Counted from the first letter of the stretch, positions 18,908 to 28,873 are shown. The stretch is DNA of 57,135 bases from Akkermansia muciniphila (GCA_945861565.1 CAMAUY010000024.1:1-57135), one strand, 5' to 3'. Program-made: numbers and translations. Notes: generated by a model not told the origin, from the letters alone.

Positions 18908-19712
18908 CCCGACCGTACCGACGAACACCGCGGCCTCCCCGTTTCGACTCGACGGCAAAACAGCTGTCATCACCGGCGGTGGTTCCGGTATCGGCCGCGC
19001 CATCGCGCAAACGTTCGCCCTCCACGGCGCCTGCGTCGAAATCCTCGACGTGGACGAGATGGGCGCGCGTGCCACCCTCAACGACATTGCGGCGGCGGGC
19101 GGAGAGGCCGCGTGGCAGGCGTGCGACATCACCGACCCTGAGGCCGTTAACGCCGCCTTCGCGCACATCGTCCAGACGCGCCAGCGGCTCGACGTTCTCG
19201 TCAATAACGCGGGCATCGCGCACGTCGGCAATGTGTTGAACACGAGCGAGGCGGACTTCGACCGGGTCTTCCGTGTGAACGTCAAGGGCGTCTTTCATTG
19301 CCTGCAGGCCGCCGTCGCCGTGATGGTTAAGCGCGGTGGCGGTGCGATCGTGAACATCGCCTCCACAGTGGCGGTGGCGGCGGTCGGTGACCGCTTCGCC
19401 TATTCCATGAGCAAGGGTGCGGTGCTGACCATGAGTCACTCGGTCGCCAAGGATTTTTTGAAGCAAAACATCCGTTGCAATGCCATCTGCCCCGGGCGCA
19501 TTCATACGCCATTCGTGGATGGCTTCATCGCGAAGAACTATCCGGGCCGCGAGGCGGAAATGTTTCAAAAACTCTCCGAGTATCAACCTGTCGGGCGCAT
19601 GGGACGGCCGGAGGAAGTCGCCGCCCTGGCTCTCTTCCTCGCCAGCGATGCCGCATCATTCGTCACCGGCGCCGCCTATCTCGTGGACGGTGGCACGGTG
19701 AACCTTCGCTGA
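18900..19712 (+). CDS. Short-chain dehydrogenase/reductase (SDR), second of two
   Basis: 270 residues from the ATG at 18900, which overlaps the end of the first SDR; AAGGA lies just upstream. TGGGSGIG (25-32), NNAG (102-105), Ser155, Tyr168 and Lys172 in FAYSMSKGA are intact, and CPGRIHTPF and DGGTVNLR complete the family pattern. It resembles 2-keto-3-deoxy-L-fuconate 4-dehydrogenase and gluconate 5-dehydrogenase type SDRs, which act on sugar acids. Two SDRs flanking an IlvD/Edd dehydratase fit an oxidative, non-phosphorylating sugar route in which one oxidises the sugar and the other the keto-deoxy acid. Substrates are inferred. Confidence 0.9.
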   Translation: MSNPTVPTNTAASPFRLDGKTAVITGGGSGIGRAIAQTFALHGACVEILDVDEMGARATLNDIAAAGGEAAWQACDITDPEAVNAAFAHIVQTRQRLDVLVNNAGIAHVGNVLNTSEADFDRVFRVNVKGVFHCLQAAVAVMVKRGGGAIVNIASTVAVAAVGDRFAYSMSKGAVLTMSHSVAKDFLKQNIRCNAICPGRIHTPFVDGFIAKNYPGREAEMFQKLSEYQPVGRMGRPEEVAALALFLASDAASFVTGAAYLVDGGTVNLR

Positions 19713-19764
19713 AAATCTTCCTCGTCACCGGCGACGTAAAATATTTACCTCCACTCCACTTGCC

Positions 19765-20481
<717 letters not shown>

Positions 20482-20513
20482 TTTACGAGCCGGCCGGGGT
20501 GGCGATGACGATG

Positions 20514-20621
20514 GCGGTCGCTTCGAATTTGCGGGGATTAATTCTCGATCCGTGAACCCGCCGCAAGACCCATTTAGTCGGCACTGAACACCGAAATGCC
20601 CCGCTAATTCGAAGCGACCGC
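20514..20621. repeat. 108-bp element with 23-bp terminal inverted repeats
   Basis: The 23 bases at 20514-20536 (GCGGTCGCTTCGAATTTGCG...) are the reverse complement of 20599-20621 with one mismatch. The 62-bp interior has no obvious reading frame. It lies between the convergent genes that end at 20481 and 20719. It could be a small miniature transposable element or a long structured RNA hairpin acting as a bidirectional terminator, but no T run adjoins it. Confidence 0.75.
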
Positions 20622-20718
20622 AAATGCCAACCCCTGACACTGGCGCTTATGGCCGCTCGCCCCTGCTGCCTCCCATCCCATGCGCGGAGAGTGGCCGCAA
20701 AGCCCGAGTGAGGGCCAC

Positions 20719-23700
20719 TTAGATTCCACGAAATGAGGAGTCCTGGGGCTTCCGAAAGGGCATGGTTTCGGGATCGAATCCGCAGACGTTGCTGAAATCG
20801 CAGTGATCGCACGCCGTTTCGGTTCCGCGCTTGAATGGAGAGGGGGCGGATTCGCCGGACATGATACGTCGCCCCAATTCCCGGAGCACGTTGCGTTGGG
20901 CATCGAGGAGATCTTGGAAATCGGTCGACGTGAGCAGATCGCCTCGTTTTGCAGGACTGCCGTCCTTCTTAAGCTCCAGGCGAAACTGAGCCGTGGAGGA
21001 TTTTCGCGGATCGGCGAGCCACTCCAAGGCGGCGAAATCAAACCGTCCCCGATGAACGAAGCCATCGTCCGCCGTCCATTGACCCGCATCCTCCGGCCGT
21101 TGCCTCTCTGGCTTGGGTCGCAAGGGTATGTAGGCCATGCCGGCGGGCGCAGGGGGGGCTGCCAGCAACTCGGGGGGGAGGGAGCCGCCGGCCGAGACCT
21201 CCGCCGTACGGGGTGAATTTCCGAGGGTCCCGGGCTGCTTCCGCTGATTCGCGAGTAATTCGAGCAGTGCGGCGAGGTAGGCGGGCAGCTGCACCTGCAA
21301 CCCGGCGGCCGCGCGCCAGGGTTCGAATTTTTTCGGGCTCGATTTGTAGTCGCCGATGAAGATCCAATTTTTGTCAGTCGTGGGATCGTGGTACAGATCG
21401 ATACGGTCGATTTTTCCCCGCAGAGCGAGACATCGACCGTTTCCTAGATCCAGTTTCCAGGCCGGTAACGCGGCACCGGGCAAACCAAACGGAAGTTCGA
21501 CCGCCACGGGATCCAGGGAGTGAGAGCCCATCCACTCCACGAGCGTCCTTACGAGACGTGTCAGCTCGCGGATCATGCACTGGGCGCGGTGTCGAGAGGA
21601 GGCATCGGATTGGAGAAGACCGTGTCGAAACTCGAGCGCGACCTCGCGACCGATGCGCTGGATCCATTCGGAAATCTCGTCGGATTGGTAGGCTCTCCAA
21701 GGCTTTTGTTCCGCCCGCGTCCGAGCGTGAAAACGAGCAAGCACCTCGTGTTGGAATGAACCTCGTTCCCGGGCATCCAGCTCGAATTCCACCCGCTCGT
21801 TCAGTCGCAGCGCTGACACGGCGTAAAACTGAAACGGGCAGGCCGCGAATTGTTCCATTCGGCTGACCGACGTCCGGAGTTCGCTGCCGAAGACCGCCGA
21901 AGAGACTGCCCGATCGAGCCGTTCGTCGCGAGTTGGGTAAGTGCCGGTCAGGGCGTCGACGGGAGCGGGGTCGGGAACGTTCCAGGATTCCGCGGTGAGT
22001 CCCGGGAAAAGCTTTTTCAACGAATCGATCAGGGGGGAGGGGGGGCGTTCCTTACCGGAGGCATCCCGGCGGGCGAGCGAGATGACGACTCGGGTACGGG
22101 CGCGGGTGAGAGCGATGTAGGCGAGGAAGCGCTCGTGGCCAAGCTGCCTTCGGCCACTGCCAAGAAAAACTCCCGCCTGCTCCAGGGCGTCCCCTTCCTC
22201 GGGTGAAAGGAGCGGATGCTTGGAATTCTGGTCGGGAAAGAGTCCCTCGTTCCAGCCGGGCAACACCACCAATTGCAGATCCGGATTCCGAGAGCGGTCG
22301 ACCGTACCGATGAGGACTTGATCGAGCGCCGGGGGTACGAGCCCCACCGTCAAATTCCCCAAGGCGCTTTCGAGAACGGGCAGCCACTCGGCGACGGGCA
22401 TGCGATCTTCGCGAAAAGCCTGTTCAACATCCTGGAGCCACCCGTCGAGTGCGGTGAGTACCGAACGATTTAGATCGGCTTGCGCGAGCGTGCTGAAGGC
22501 TGGCACGGTGGCATCGTTCAGTGTTTTCGCTACGCCCAGTTCCAACCAGAAACTTCGCAGCCCGGCGGCCAGCACAGTCCCCGAAGGGTGGGGACCCAGC
22601 GTTTGCGACAGCGTCGCGAACGGGCGGACCACTTTGCTGCGAAGGACGTCAAGATCCTCGGCAATATCGGGCTGCGATTGCGCCCAGTCGGCAGCGTCCC
22701 ATCCGCGGCGGAGCGCCTCATTTTCCAGACGATCGAGCGCGGAATCATTGGCATCGACGAGCCCGGATTTAAGCGCCCCGAACCAGTCTTCATGCCGCCA
22801 CCCTTGGGCCAGCGTCCGCAGTGCGCCCCGGGTCAACTCTGCCAGCGGGTGATGTCCCGCAGGCTCTCGCTGGTCGACGAAACACGGAATGCCCGCGCGT
22901 CGAAACACGCGCCGAAAGGCGGGCAAATGAAGATCGAGTGATCGAAAGAGGACCGCGATCTCCCGGTAGCGGCCGCCTTGACGGACGTGCCGGTGGATCT
23001 CAGCGGCGGCGAGTTCCGCCTCCTCTTCCGGCGTGGGGCAGATTGAAAGGCGGATCTCGGTGGGAATCGAAGGCGTATCGAAATCGAACCCGGTTTGGCC
23101 GTGGGCATCGATCGCCCCCAGCCAGGCGGCGGGGCGTGGACGAGTCCAATGCGATTCCAAATGGCGAAGCTCCGATCGGGGTCCAAACCGCGAATGACGG
23201 AGGTCACGGGGCAGCAGCTCAACGGTGACCTGCGCGGCGGGCATCGCGGCAATCTCTCGATGGCATTTTCGGAATGTTTCGCCGATGACGCTCCAGGCAG
23301 AAAGCCAGGAGGTAGGCTCCATCGGGGCATGATCCAGACAGAAGGCGAGGGTGGATCGTTTCGTGAATCGCAACGTCGCGGTCAGGAGAGCCAGTTGTTG
23401 CGGCGTGATCTCGGCGAATCCATCGAGCCAAAGCCCTCCGAATTGCAAGGAAGCCGGCGGTGCCTTCCGCACGTGTTCGGCGGCGAGTTCGATCCAGCGA
23501 TCGGCGTCTTCGAGTTGATGCGCCGTGAGCCATTCCCGGTACGTACGCAAGAGGATTGCCGTATCGGCGAGTTTGGCCGCCAGCGGTTGGGGCAGGCCGT
23601 GCCGTGCCGCCAGGTCAGCGAGCGCCGCTGGCCCGAGTTGGTGCTCCTGGAGCGAGCCGAACCATTCGCCGAGTTTGCGAGCCAACCCAGGCATGCGGGC

Positions 23701-24039
23701 GCTGGCGTGGAACACGTTGAGTTGGTCACGATGCCGGCTCAGCAGCGCCCGAAGGACCATGACCCGCCCCTGCTCCGACAAAAGATCTGGCGGCGGAACC
23801 CCGAGCCACTCCATCAGACGTTCCGCGAGGCGGCTGAACGAGAGAATATGGAGCCGGGTGAAACCCGGAACCGCCGGGTCCTGAAGCAACTGGCGTTCGA
23901 GTTGAAAGGTGGCCTGTTTGGGGGCAATGAAAAGCAGCGGCGGACCGTCCGGGGTCGACCGCAGTTCGGCTCGGACCGCTTCGATGCAACGAAACGATTT
24001 GCCGGAGCCGGCGGGGCCAAGGAGAAACTGGACGTCCAT
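20719..24039 (-). CDS. addB: AddB-like helicase-nuclease subunit (PD-(D/E)XK with Fe-S cluster)
   Basis: 1106 residues from the ATG at 24039; the frame extends upstream only through repeat copy C. An N-terminal Walker A motif (GPAGSGKS, residues 8-15) is followed by a long inactivated-helicase region ending with YIALTRARTRVVIS. The C-terminal nuclease contains GDYKSSPKKF (catalytic Asp and Lys). The iron-sulfur ligands are Cys in AACPFQFYA and the cluster CDHCDFSNVC. AddB works with the AddA helicase to resect double-strand breaks up to Chi-like sites for RecA loading. AddA is normally the neighbour but is not in this window. No Shine-Dalgarno is obvious. Confidence 0.88.
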   Translation of the reverse strand: MDVQFLLGPAGSGKSFRCIEAVRAELRSTPDGPPLLFIAPKQATFQLERQLLQDPAVPGFTRLHILSFSRLAERLMEWLGVPPPDLLSEQGRVMVLRALLSRHRDQLNVFHASARMPGLARKLGEWFGSLQEHQLGPAALADLAARHGLPQPLAAKLADTAILLRTYREWLTAHQLEDADRWIELAAEHVRKAPPASLQFGGLWLDGFAEITPQQLALLTATLRFTKRSTLAFCLDHAPMEPTSWLSAWSVIGETFRKCHREIAAMPAAQVTVELLPRDLRHSRFGPRSELRHLESHWTRPRPAAWLGAIDAHGQTGFDFDTPSIPTEIRLSICPTPEEEAELAAAEIHRHVRQGGRYREIAVLFRSLDLHLPAFRRVFRRAGIPCFVDQREPAGHHPLAELTRGALRTLAQGWRHEDWFGALKSGLVDANDSALDRLENEALRRGWDAADWAQSQPDIAEDLDVLRSKVVRPFATLSQTLGPHPSGTVLAAGLRSFWLELGVAKTLNDATVPAFSTLAQADLNRSVLTALDGWLQDVEQAFREDRMPVAEWLPVLESALGNLTVGLVPPALDQVLIGTVDRSRNPDLQLVVLPGWNEGLFPDQNSKHPLLSPEEGDALEQAGVFLGSGRRQLGHERFLAYIALTRARTRVVISLARRDASGKERPPSPLIDSLKKLFPGLTAESWNVPDPAPVDALTGTYPTRDERLDRAVSSAVFGSELRTSVSRMEQFAACPFQFYAVSALRLNERVEFELDARERGSFQHEVLARFHARTRAEQKPWRAYQSDEISEWIQRIGREVALEFRHGLLQSDASSRHRAQCMIRELTRLVRTLVEWMGSHSLDPVAVELPFGLPGAALPAWKLDLGNGRCLALRGKIDRIDLYHDPTTDKNWIFIGDYKSSPKKFEPWRAAAGLQVQLPAYLAALLELLANQRKQPGTLGNSPRTAEVSAGGSLPPELLAAPPAPAGMAYIPLRPKPERQRPEDAGQWTADDGFVHRGRFDFAALEWLADPRKSSTAQFRLELKKDGSPAKRGDLLTSTDFQDLLDAQRNVLRELGRRIMSGESAPSPFKRGTETACDHCDFSNVCGFDPETMPFRKPQDSSFRGI

Positions 24040-24101
24040 GAACGATGGGAGGGAAGCATGAACTGTAGCAATGACAAGAGGAAGCGACAGAGCCAGCGAA
24101 C

Positions 24102-24265
24102 GGGGCGCATCCCGAAGTCGTTGGTAGAGGTTGTCGCGCTGCGACAACCTCGCCCGCGTCCAGCCGGCGGACAGGGCCGCTGCGCGGTTCGTGATGCGCC
24201 TGAACGGCGCGGGGACGCCGCAGCGCGGCGTCCGCACCCGTCTCCGACAACATCGGGATGCGCCC
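24102..24265. repeat. Intergenic inverted-repeat element, copy C (most complete)
   Basis: About 164 bp with 22-bp terminal inverted repeats (GGGCGCATCCCGAAGTCGTT against GGGCGCATCCCGATGTTGTC; three mismatches over 22). Two perfect internal hairpins are present: GGTTGTCGC-GCT-GCGACAACC and GGACGCCGC-AGC-GCGGCGTCC. There is also a weaker GCGCC-TGAAC-GGCGC. It lies between the divergent genes that start at 24039 and 24564. Confidence 0.85.
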
Positions 24266-24563
24266 AAGCGAACGCTTTGACGCTATTTTACATGGCGGCT
24301 CTGGGTAAGCAGTGGTAGAGCACGGGTCGAGTTAAGCGCGGGTTCCGCTCTAAACCATCCTTCCGGCATGAACCTTAACCCTAAGAAATTGTGCATCCCT
24401 CCTCGTGCCGGCGGACGCCGTCCGGAAGTTCTTTCAAATCGAGAGACTTCCTCCCCAATCGGGACGGGCATTGGCATCGGTCCGTTCCGGACTTAACGAC
24501 GGAACGGAGGTCGCAGGAAATATTTCCAGTTGCGCGAAACGAATCTGCCGGTAGGGAAAGGGG
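24266..24563. other. Intergenic stretch upstream of the 24564 gene
   Basis: About 300 bp between repeat copy C and the GTG start at 24564. It should carry the promoters of the divergent addB-like and secreted-protein genes. CCGTTCCGGACTTAACGACGGAACGG (about 24481-24505) contains an inverted pair, a possible regulatory site. No gene is supported. Confidence 0.35.
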
Positions 24564-25112
24564 GTGTCATTGAGATTGCATTTCCGATTGGGCGGCATTG
24601 TTCGCGGATTCCTGGCGCTGGCCCTGCTGGCGGGCGTCGCGGCCACGGTCCGCCCTTTGTCGTTGCTCGAATTGATCCAGAAATCGCAGGTCATTGCCCA
24701 TGGCACGGTTCGATCCCTGGAGACTACCCGGGATGACGCGGGTCGAATGGTCACCCGGGTCGAACTGGACGTTGACGCGGTATGGAAAGGCACGAAAACG
24801 AATCACCTCGCGCTCGTCTTCGAGGGCGGGATCTTGGGCGAACGACGCGTCACGGTGCTGGGACAACCCACCTACCGCCCGGGCGAGGAGTTGGTGGTCT
24901 TTTGTGTGCAAAGCGCGACCGGCCTCCTCGTGACGGTGGAGATGGCCCAGGGCAAATTTTTGGTCGACCGCGATGGCCAGGGCGTTGCGTCTTTGCGCAA
25001 CACTTTTCTTGGCGCGTCTGCGGCCGGCACGCTGACGGGGGGTTACCGGCCACCTTACCAGCGCCCGATATTTTTGTTGGACCTGCAGCGGCAGGTTGAG
25101 GAAAACCGATGA
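24564..25112 (+). CDS. Small secreted protein encoded with a matrixin protease
   Basis: 182 residues from a GTG at 24564, preceded by GGGAAAGGG. A signal peptide or anchor spans about residues 10-28 (GIVRGFLALALLAGVAA). The mature part begins LSLLELIQKSQVIAHGTV, then VELDVDAVWKG and YRPGEELVVFCVQ, all predicted beta-rich. I do not recognise a named family. Its stop overlaps the start of the matrixin gene (ATGA), so the two are translationally coupled. It may be a chaperone, inhibitor or substrate of that protease; this is inferred from the coupling. Confidence 0.7.
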   Translation: MSLRLHFRLGGIVRGFLALALLAGVAATVRPLSLLELIQKSQVIAHGTVRSLETTRDDAGRMVTRVELDVDAVWKGTKTNHLALVFEGGILGERRVTVLGQPTYRPGEELVVFCVQSATGLLVTVEMAQGKFLVDRDGQGVASLRNTFLGASAAGTLTGGYRPPYQRPIFLLDLQRQVEENR

Positions 25113-26977
25113 TGACGGAGACCACCCGACACCGGGAACTGCCTGCGGTTTCTACCCCCCGAAGCGGCATCCCATTCCGAGTCCGCCGATTTCTAGCGGG
25201 TCGAATCGGCCCGGGCCGTGTTGCGGCTGCGCTGATGGCAGCCTCGTGGGCGCTGCTGCAACCGGCACAGGGGTTTGTAACCCGCGACGAGTCGGGCGTT
25301 CCGGTCCGCTGGAATTTTAGCCGCCTCGGGGGGGAGAGTCCGGATCAAAATCCGCAGACATTAGCCATCCGGTTTCGTCTGGGGCAACAGGGGTCCGGGC
25401 ACGGTGACACCGCGGCCGAGTTGGCCGCGGTACGGGCGGCCTTCGGGCAATGGCAGGCGGTGCCCGGGACGCGGATTCGATTTGAAGAGGCCGGTTTGGT
25501 CGATAATGCGTCGGTGGTGGTGAACGACACGCGGAATACGGTGACTTGGGCCTCGGGATCCAGTCCGTATCTGAACTCCGGTGCATCCGCTCGCACGACG
25601 GTGGTGACGGTTGGGGCGGATCTGGTGGAGGCCGACATCGTGATCAACTCGGATAAGCCCTGGTTTGCCGACTACAACCATCCTCAGGACAACATCCTGT
25701 TTTTGGAGTCGGTGGTGATGCATGAAATCGGACACCTTCTGGGATTGCTCCATTCACCCTTGGGCGGAGCGACCCTGTTCTGGATGGTGCCGCCCGGTTT
25801 GAATTCCGCGGCCGGGTTGTCCGCCGATGAGATCAGTTTTGCCCGCTCGATCTACGGTGCGACAGCGACGGCGACCGCGGTGGGGGCGGTGAAGGGGCGG
25901 GTGCTCAAAGCGGGGAAAGCGGTGTTTGGCGCGATGGTGGTTGCCGAGGATGCCAAGGGCGTGGTGCAGGCTGGAACTGTTTCCAACGAACAGGGGCAGT
26001 ATCAACTCCCGGGGCTTCCCCCGGGCAGTTATCAGGTACGGGCGTTGTCGCTCGATCCCCGGGGGACGTCCTCCGACGAGTTTTTGGTGCGGGGTTATGA
26101 CTTGGATGAATTTGGAGTTGTCGACAACTCGGGACAATCCAAGCGGCGATTTGAAACGGTGGCGACGGACTATGGAGCGAGCGTTTCCGCGAGCGTTTCC
26201 GTGACGGGTGGCAAGGTGGCGTCCCTGGATCTGACGGTCCCCGCCGGATCGCCGGGGTTTCGAATTACGGAGATTCGGACATCGCTGGATCGGTCGCGAT
26301 TTGTCAGCGGGGATGCGGCGGTGCAGGTATCGCCGGGACAGCAGGGCGCTTGGATTGGAGTCTATGTTCCCGGGTTGCCCGCCGGTGCGGTGGACCTTGT
26401 GGTCAGCGGGGATGGCCTGACACGTGGGGCTGTGGAAGTTACTCGCAATGCGCTCCGGTCAATGAGCCTGGTTCAGGCCGAGTTTTCGGTTGCGCCGGGA
26501 GCAACCCCGGGGCTTCGCACGATTTCTGTGACGGCCGGGGGGAGCACGGCAAGGGCACATGGCTTCGTGGAGGTGCTGCCGCTCTTTCCCGATTTCAATT
26601 TCGACGGGTTGGATGATCGATTCCAGAGGCGCTCTTTCAGCCCGTTTACCGTGCCGGAAGCAGCGCCGGGGGCGGATCCGGATGGGGACCGATGGACCAA
26701 CGCCCGGGAATTCTCGGCGGGATCCGATCCCCGGGATGGCGCCTCGACTGGACTTCGGGTGACAATCCTCCGGCAACAGGTGACGGCGACCACCGCGGAA
26801 GTTACGTGCGAGACGGCGCCGGGAGCGCGTTACCAACTTTTTCGTCGGGCGGACGTTGCGGGAGCGACGTGGCAGTCGGTTGGCCTGGCCGTGACGGCCG
26901 TGGGAAATTCCACAGTACTGTTGGATCCCGACACGGCGGGCCGGTTTCAATTTTATCGGGTGAGACAGCTTCCCTAG
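25109..26977 (+). CDS. Matrixin-type zinc metalloprotease, secreted and modular
   Basis: 622 residues, with Shine-Dalgarno GAGGAA. A signal-like hydrophobic segment spans about residues 40-55. The catalytic domain (about 65-250) has the zinc site HEIGHLLGLLH from residue 205, with a later Met-containing segment (FWMVPPGLNS) in the expected Met-turn region. Then come a carboxypeptidase-regulatory-like Ig domain (about 255-315, GAVKGRVLKAGKAVFGAMVV), further beta domains and a calcium-binding-like repeat (DFNFDGLDDRF, ADPDGDRWTNAREF). It is a secreted protease probably acting on extracellular protein. It is coupled to the upstream small secreted protein. Confidence 0.88.
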   Translation: MMTETTRHRELPAVSTPRSGIPFRVRRFLAGRIGPGRVAAALMAASWALLQPAQGFVTRDESGVPVRWNFSRLGGESPDQNPQTLAIRFRLGQQGSGHGDTAAELAAVRAAFGQWQAVPGTRIRFEEAGLVDNASVVVNDTRNTVTWASGSSPYLNSGASARTTVVTVGADLVEADIVINSDKPWFADYNHPQDNILFLESVVMHEIGHLLGLLHSPLGGATLFWMVPPGLNSAAGLSADEISFARSIYGATATATAVGAVKGRVLKAGKAVFGAMVVAEDAKGVVQAGTVSNEQGQYQLPGLPPGSYQVRALSLDPRGTSSDEFLVRGYDLDEFGVVDNSGQSKRRFETVATDYGASVSASVSVTGGKVASLDLTVPAGSPGFRITEIRTSLDRSRFVSGDAAVQVSPGQQGAWIGVYVPGLPAGAVDLVVSGDGLTRGAVEVTRNALRSMSLVQAEFSVAPGATPGLRTISVTAGGSTARAHGFVEVLPLFPDFNFDGLDDRFQRRSFSPFTVPEAAPGADPDGDRWTNAREFSAGSDPRDGASTGLRVTILRQQVTATTAEVTCETAPGARYQLFRRADVAGATWQSVGLAVTAVGNSTVLLDPDTAGRFQFYRVRQLP

Positions 26978-27116
26978 TTCGCGGTCGTTGGAGGCAAGGT
27001 GCGGGAGCGGGGTCACAAATCGCGGGGCGACCGTCACCGTGTAAATACGACGGCTCGGCAGGAGGGGGAAAACTTTTCTTTTCCGACGGCCGCTTCGCTG
27101 TTATCCGTGGAGTGTG

Positions 27117-28058
27117 ATGCGTTTGTTTCGAGCACTTGTTTTCGTCTTTTTTGTCTTGGCAGCCCTGGACTCAGCCGGTGCGGCCCAATTCAAGTTGGTG
27201 AATGGCGACGTCTATCGTGGCGTGGTCGCGTCGGCGGCGGACGATGGCGTGGTCTTCCGTTTAGAGGAGGGCGGTTTTTCACCGCGAGTGGACTACGCGA
27301 AGTTTACCGACGAGACACTCAAGGTTTTGTCGGAGATGCCGAAGCTGAAAAAATTCGTCGACCCGTTTCTGTCCCCGGCGGAGGAGGAAAAGTTGCTCCA
27401 GGCCACAAAGCTAATCACCGTAAAACAGCCACCGCGGCTTGAGCGACCCGAGATGAAGCGGGGGTGGCTGTCCGCGTTAACTTCGCCGAATGGGCTGTTT
27501 CTGCTCGGTGCCCTGTTCCTTGCCAACCTTTACTCCGCCTGGACGGTAGCACGATTTCGCCATCGACCTGTTGCGCTGGTGTGCGGCCTGTCGGCGATCT
27601 TGCCCGTTTTGGCGCCAATTGTTTTCCTGGCCCTCCACAAGTCGGTTCCCCATGTGGAGTATGAGAGCGCGGTCGAATCGGGGCCGGTGGCCATGGCGGC
27701 TGGGCCGGAAAGTTCCAGTGGAAGCCGGGTGACGGCGCTCGGTACGGTCAAGGCGAGTAGTGTGGCGGCGGCTGGGGCGGGCGATGTTGTGGCGAAGCAC
27801 TTCACGCGGGGTGAGACGACCTTCAATCGTCGTTTCTTTGAGACGCAGTTCCCCTCTTTTTTTCGGGTGGTGATTTCGGAGGCGGATAAGGATACGATAC
27901 TGGCCATTTCGGCTGGACCGAAGAGTTGTGTGGCATCACGGATCAGCCGAATCTCGTCCAACGAAATTCATTTCAAGACCGCGACGGGCGGGGAAGTCGG
28001 GGTGGAATTTGGACAGATCTCCGAAGTCAGGATGCGCCATAAGGACGCCAAAGCGTAA
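27117..28058 (+). CDS. Membrane protein with N-terminal NGDVYRG domain
   Basis: 313 residues from the ATG at 27117, with GGAG upstream. A signal (to about residue 23) is followed by FKLVNGDVYRGVVASAADDG and FSPRVDYAKFTDETLK, a small beta domain seen in many Verrucomicrobia. Two hydrophobic segments (about 120-142 and 150-170) cross the membrane. The C-terminal soluble domain has RGETTFNRRFFETQFPSFFR. No enzymatic motif is visible. An adenylate kinase follows after eight bases, an arrangement I believe is recurrent in this phylum, but I cannot verify it here. Confidence 0.72.
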   Translation: MRLFRALVFVFFVLAALDSAGAAQFKLVNGDVYRGVVASAADDGVVFRLEEGGFSPRVDYAKFTDETLKVLSEMPKLKKFVDPFLSPAEEEKLLQATKLITVKQPPRLERPEMKRGWLSALTSPNGLFLLGALFLANLYSAWTVARFRHRPVALVCGLSAILPVLAPIVFLALHKSVPHVEYESAVESGPVAMAAGPESSSGSRVTALGTVKASSVAAAGAGDVVAKHFTRGETTFNRRFFETQFPSFFRVVISEADKDTILAISAGPKSCVASRISRISSNEIHFKTATGGEVGVEFGQISEVRMRHKDAKA

Positions 28059-28066
28059 GGTTTGCG

Positions 28067-28696
28067 ATGGGATTCCGGACGCTACTCCTTTTTGGGGCTC
28101 CTGGTGCTGGGAAAGGCACCCAGGGCAAGATTCTTGGCAGGATCCCCAACTTTATCCACTTCGCTTGCGGTGAAGCGTTTCGAAATCTCCGCATGGATAC
28201 GGCCCTCGGCCGTACATTTCTGCAATACTCTGGTTCCGGGCAGTTGGTCCCGGATGAACCCACCATCCAACTCTGGAAAGCGTCCATTGATGGGATGATC
28301 GGCACCGGGCAGTACAATCCGGACGCGGATACCCTGATCCTGGATGGGATTCCAAGGAATGCGAACCAGGCGCGTTTGATGCAGGATCACATCGATGTGA
28401 AGGGAGTGTTCAACCTGTTCTGCCCCCATCTCGACAAATTGATCATCCGGCTGCAGCGCCGTGCGCTGCGGGAAAATCGGCTCGATGACGCCAACGTCGA
28501 AGTGATTCGCGCCCGGCTTGAAACGTATAAGCGTGAAACCCGGGCCGTCCTGGAATGTTATCCGGAACAGGTGATCCACCAGATCGACTCCACCCAGGAG
28601 CCCTTGCTGGTGTTGCTCGACATCCTTGAAATCATTGCCCGCATTCCCAAGCCGGCCGTGAGCGACGGAGACACGCGATTCACGGTCGCGGTCTGA
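28067..28696 (+). CDS. adk: Adenylate kinase (short form)
   Basis: 209 residues; AAGG lies upstream of the ATG. The P-loop is GAPGAGKGTQ (about 10-19). The AMP-binding region reads HFACGEAFRNLRM instead of the canonical ISTGDMLR, with the Arg kept. DGIPRN replaces DGFPRT. The LID region is reduced to RRALRENRLDDANVEVIRAR, without the zinc-binding cysteines of long forms. It converts ATP and AMP to two ADP. It lies eight bases after the membrane-protein gene and is probably co-transcribed. It could be a specialised paralogue, since the essential adk normally sits near secY. Confidence 0.85.
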   Translation: MGFRTLLLFGAPGAGKGTQGKILGRIPNFIHFACGEAFRNLRMDTALGRTFLQYSGSGQLVPDEPTIQLWKASIDGMIGTGQYNPDADTLILDGIPRNANQARLMQDHIDVKGVFNLFCPHLDKLIIRLQRRALRENRLDDANVEVIRARLETYKRETRAVLECYPEQVIHQIDSTQEPLLVLLDILEIIARIPKPAVSDGDTRFTVAV

Positions 28697-28807
28697 CCGG
28701 AGTGATCTGCCGCGACGCTCTTCGGTTATTTCTTTCCGGGCCAAACAATTCGGGCTGCCGATTCCGCCCCCGTAGCACCCACCCTCGCCCCCCTGTTCCC
28801 TGACGAC

Positions 28808-28856
28808 TGATTACTGCCTACTGATTACTGATTACTGATTACTGATTACTGATTAC
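28808..28856. repeat. Tandem repeat of the 7-mer TGATTAC
   Basis: Seven units; the second is TGCCTAC and the others are exact. It lies in the convergent gap between the adenylate kinase and the following minus-strand gene. Copy number is likely variable between strains. Confidence 0.9.
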
Positions 28857-28873
28857 TACCTACTTCCCCCTGA

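Noticed and set aside
24040..24267. N-terminal extension of the addB-like gene
   Set aside because: It runs through repeat copy C; the Walker A region begins right after the ATG at 24039.
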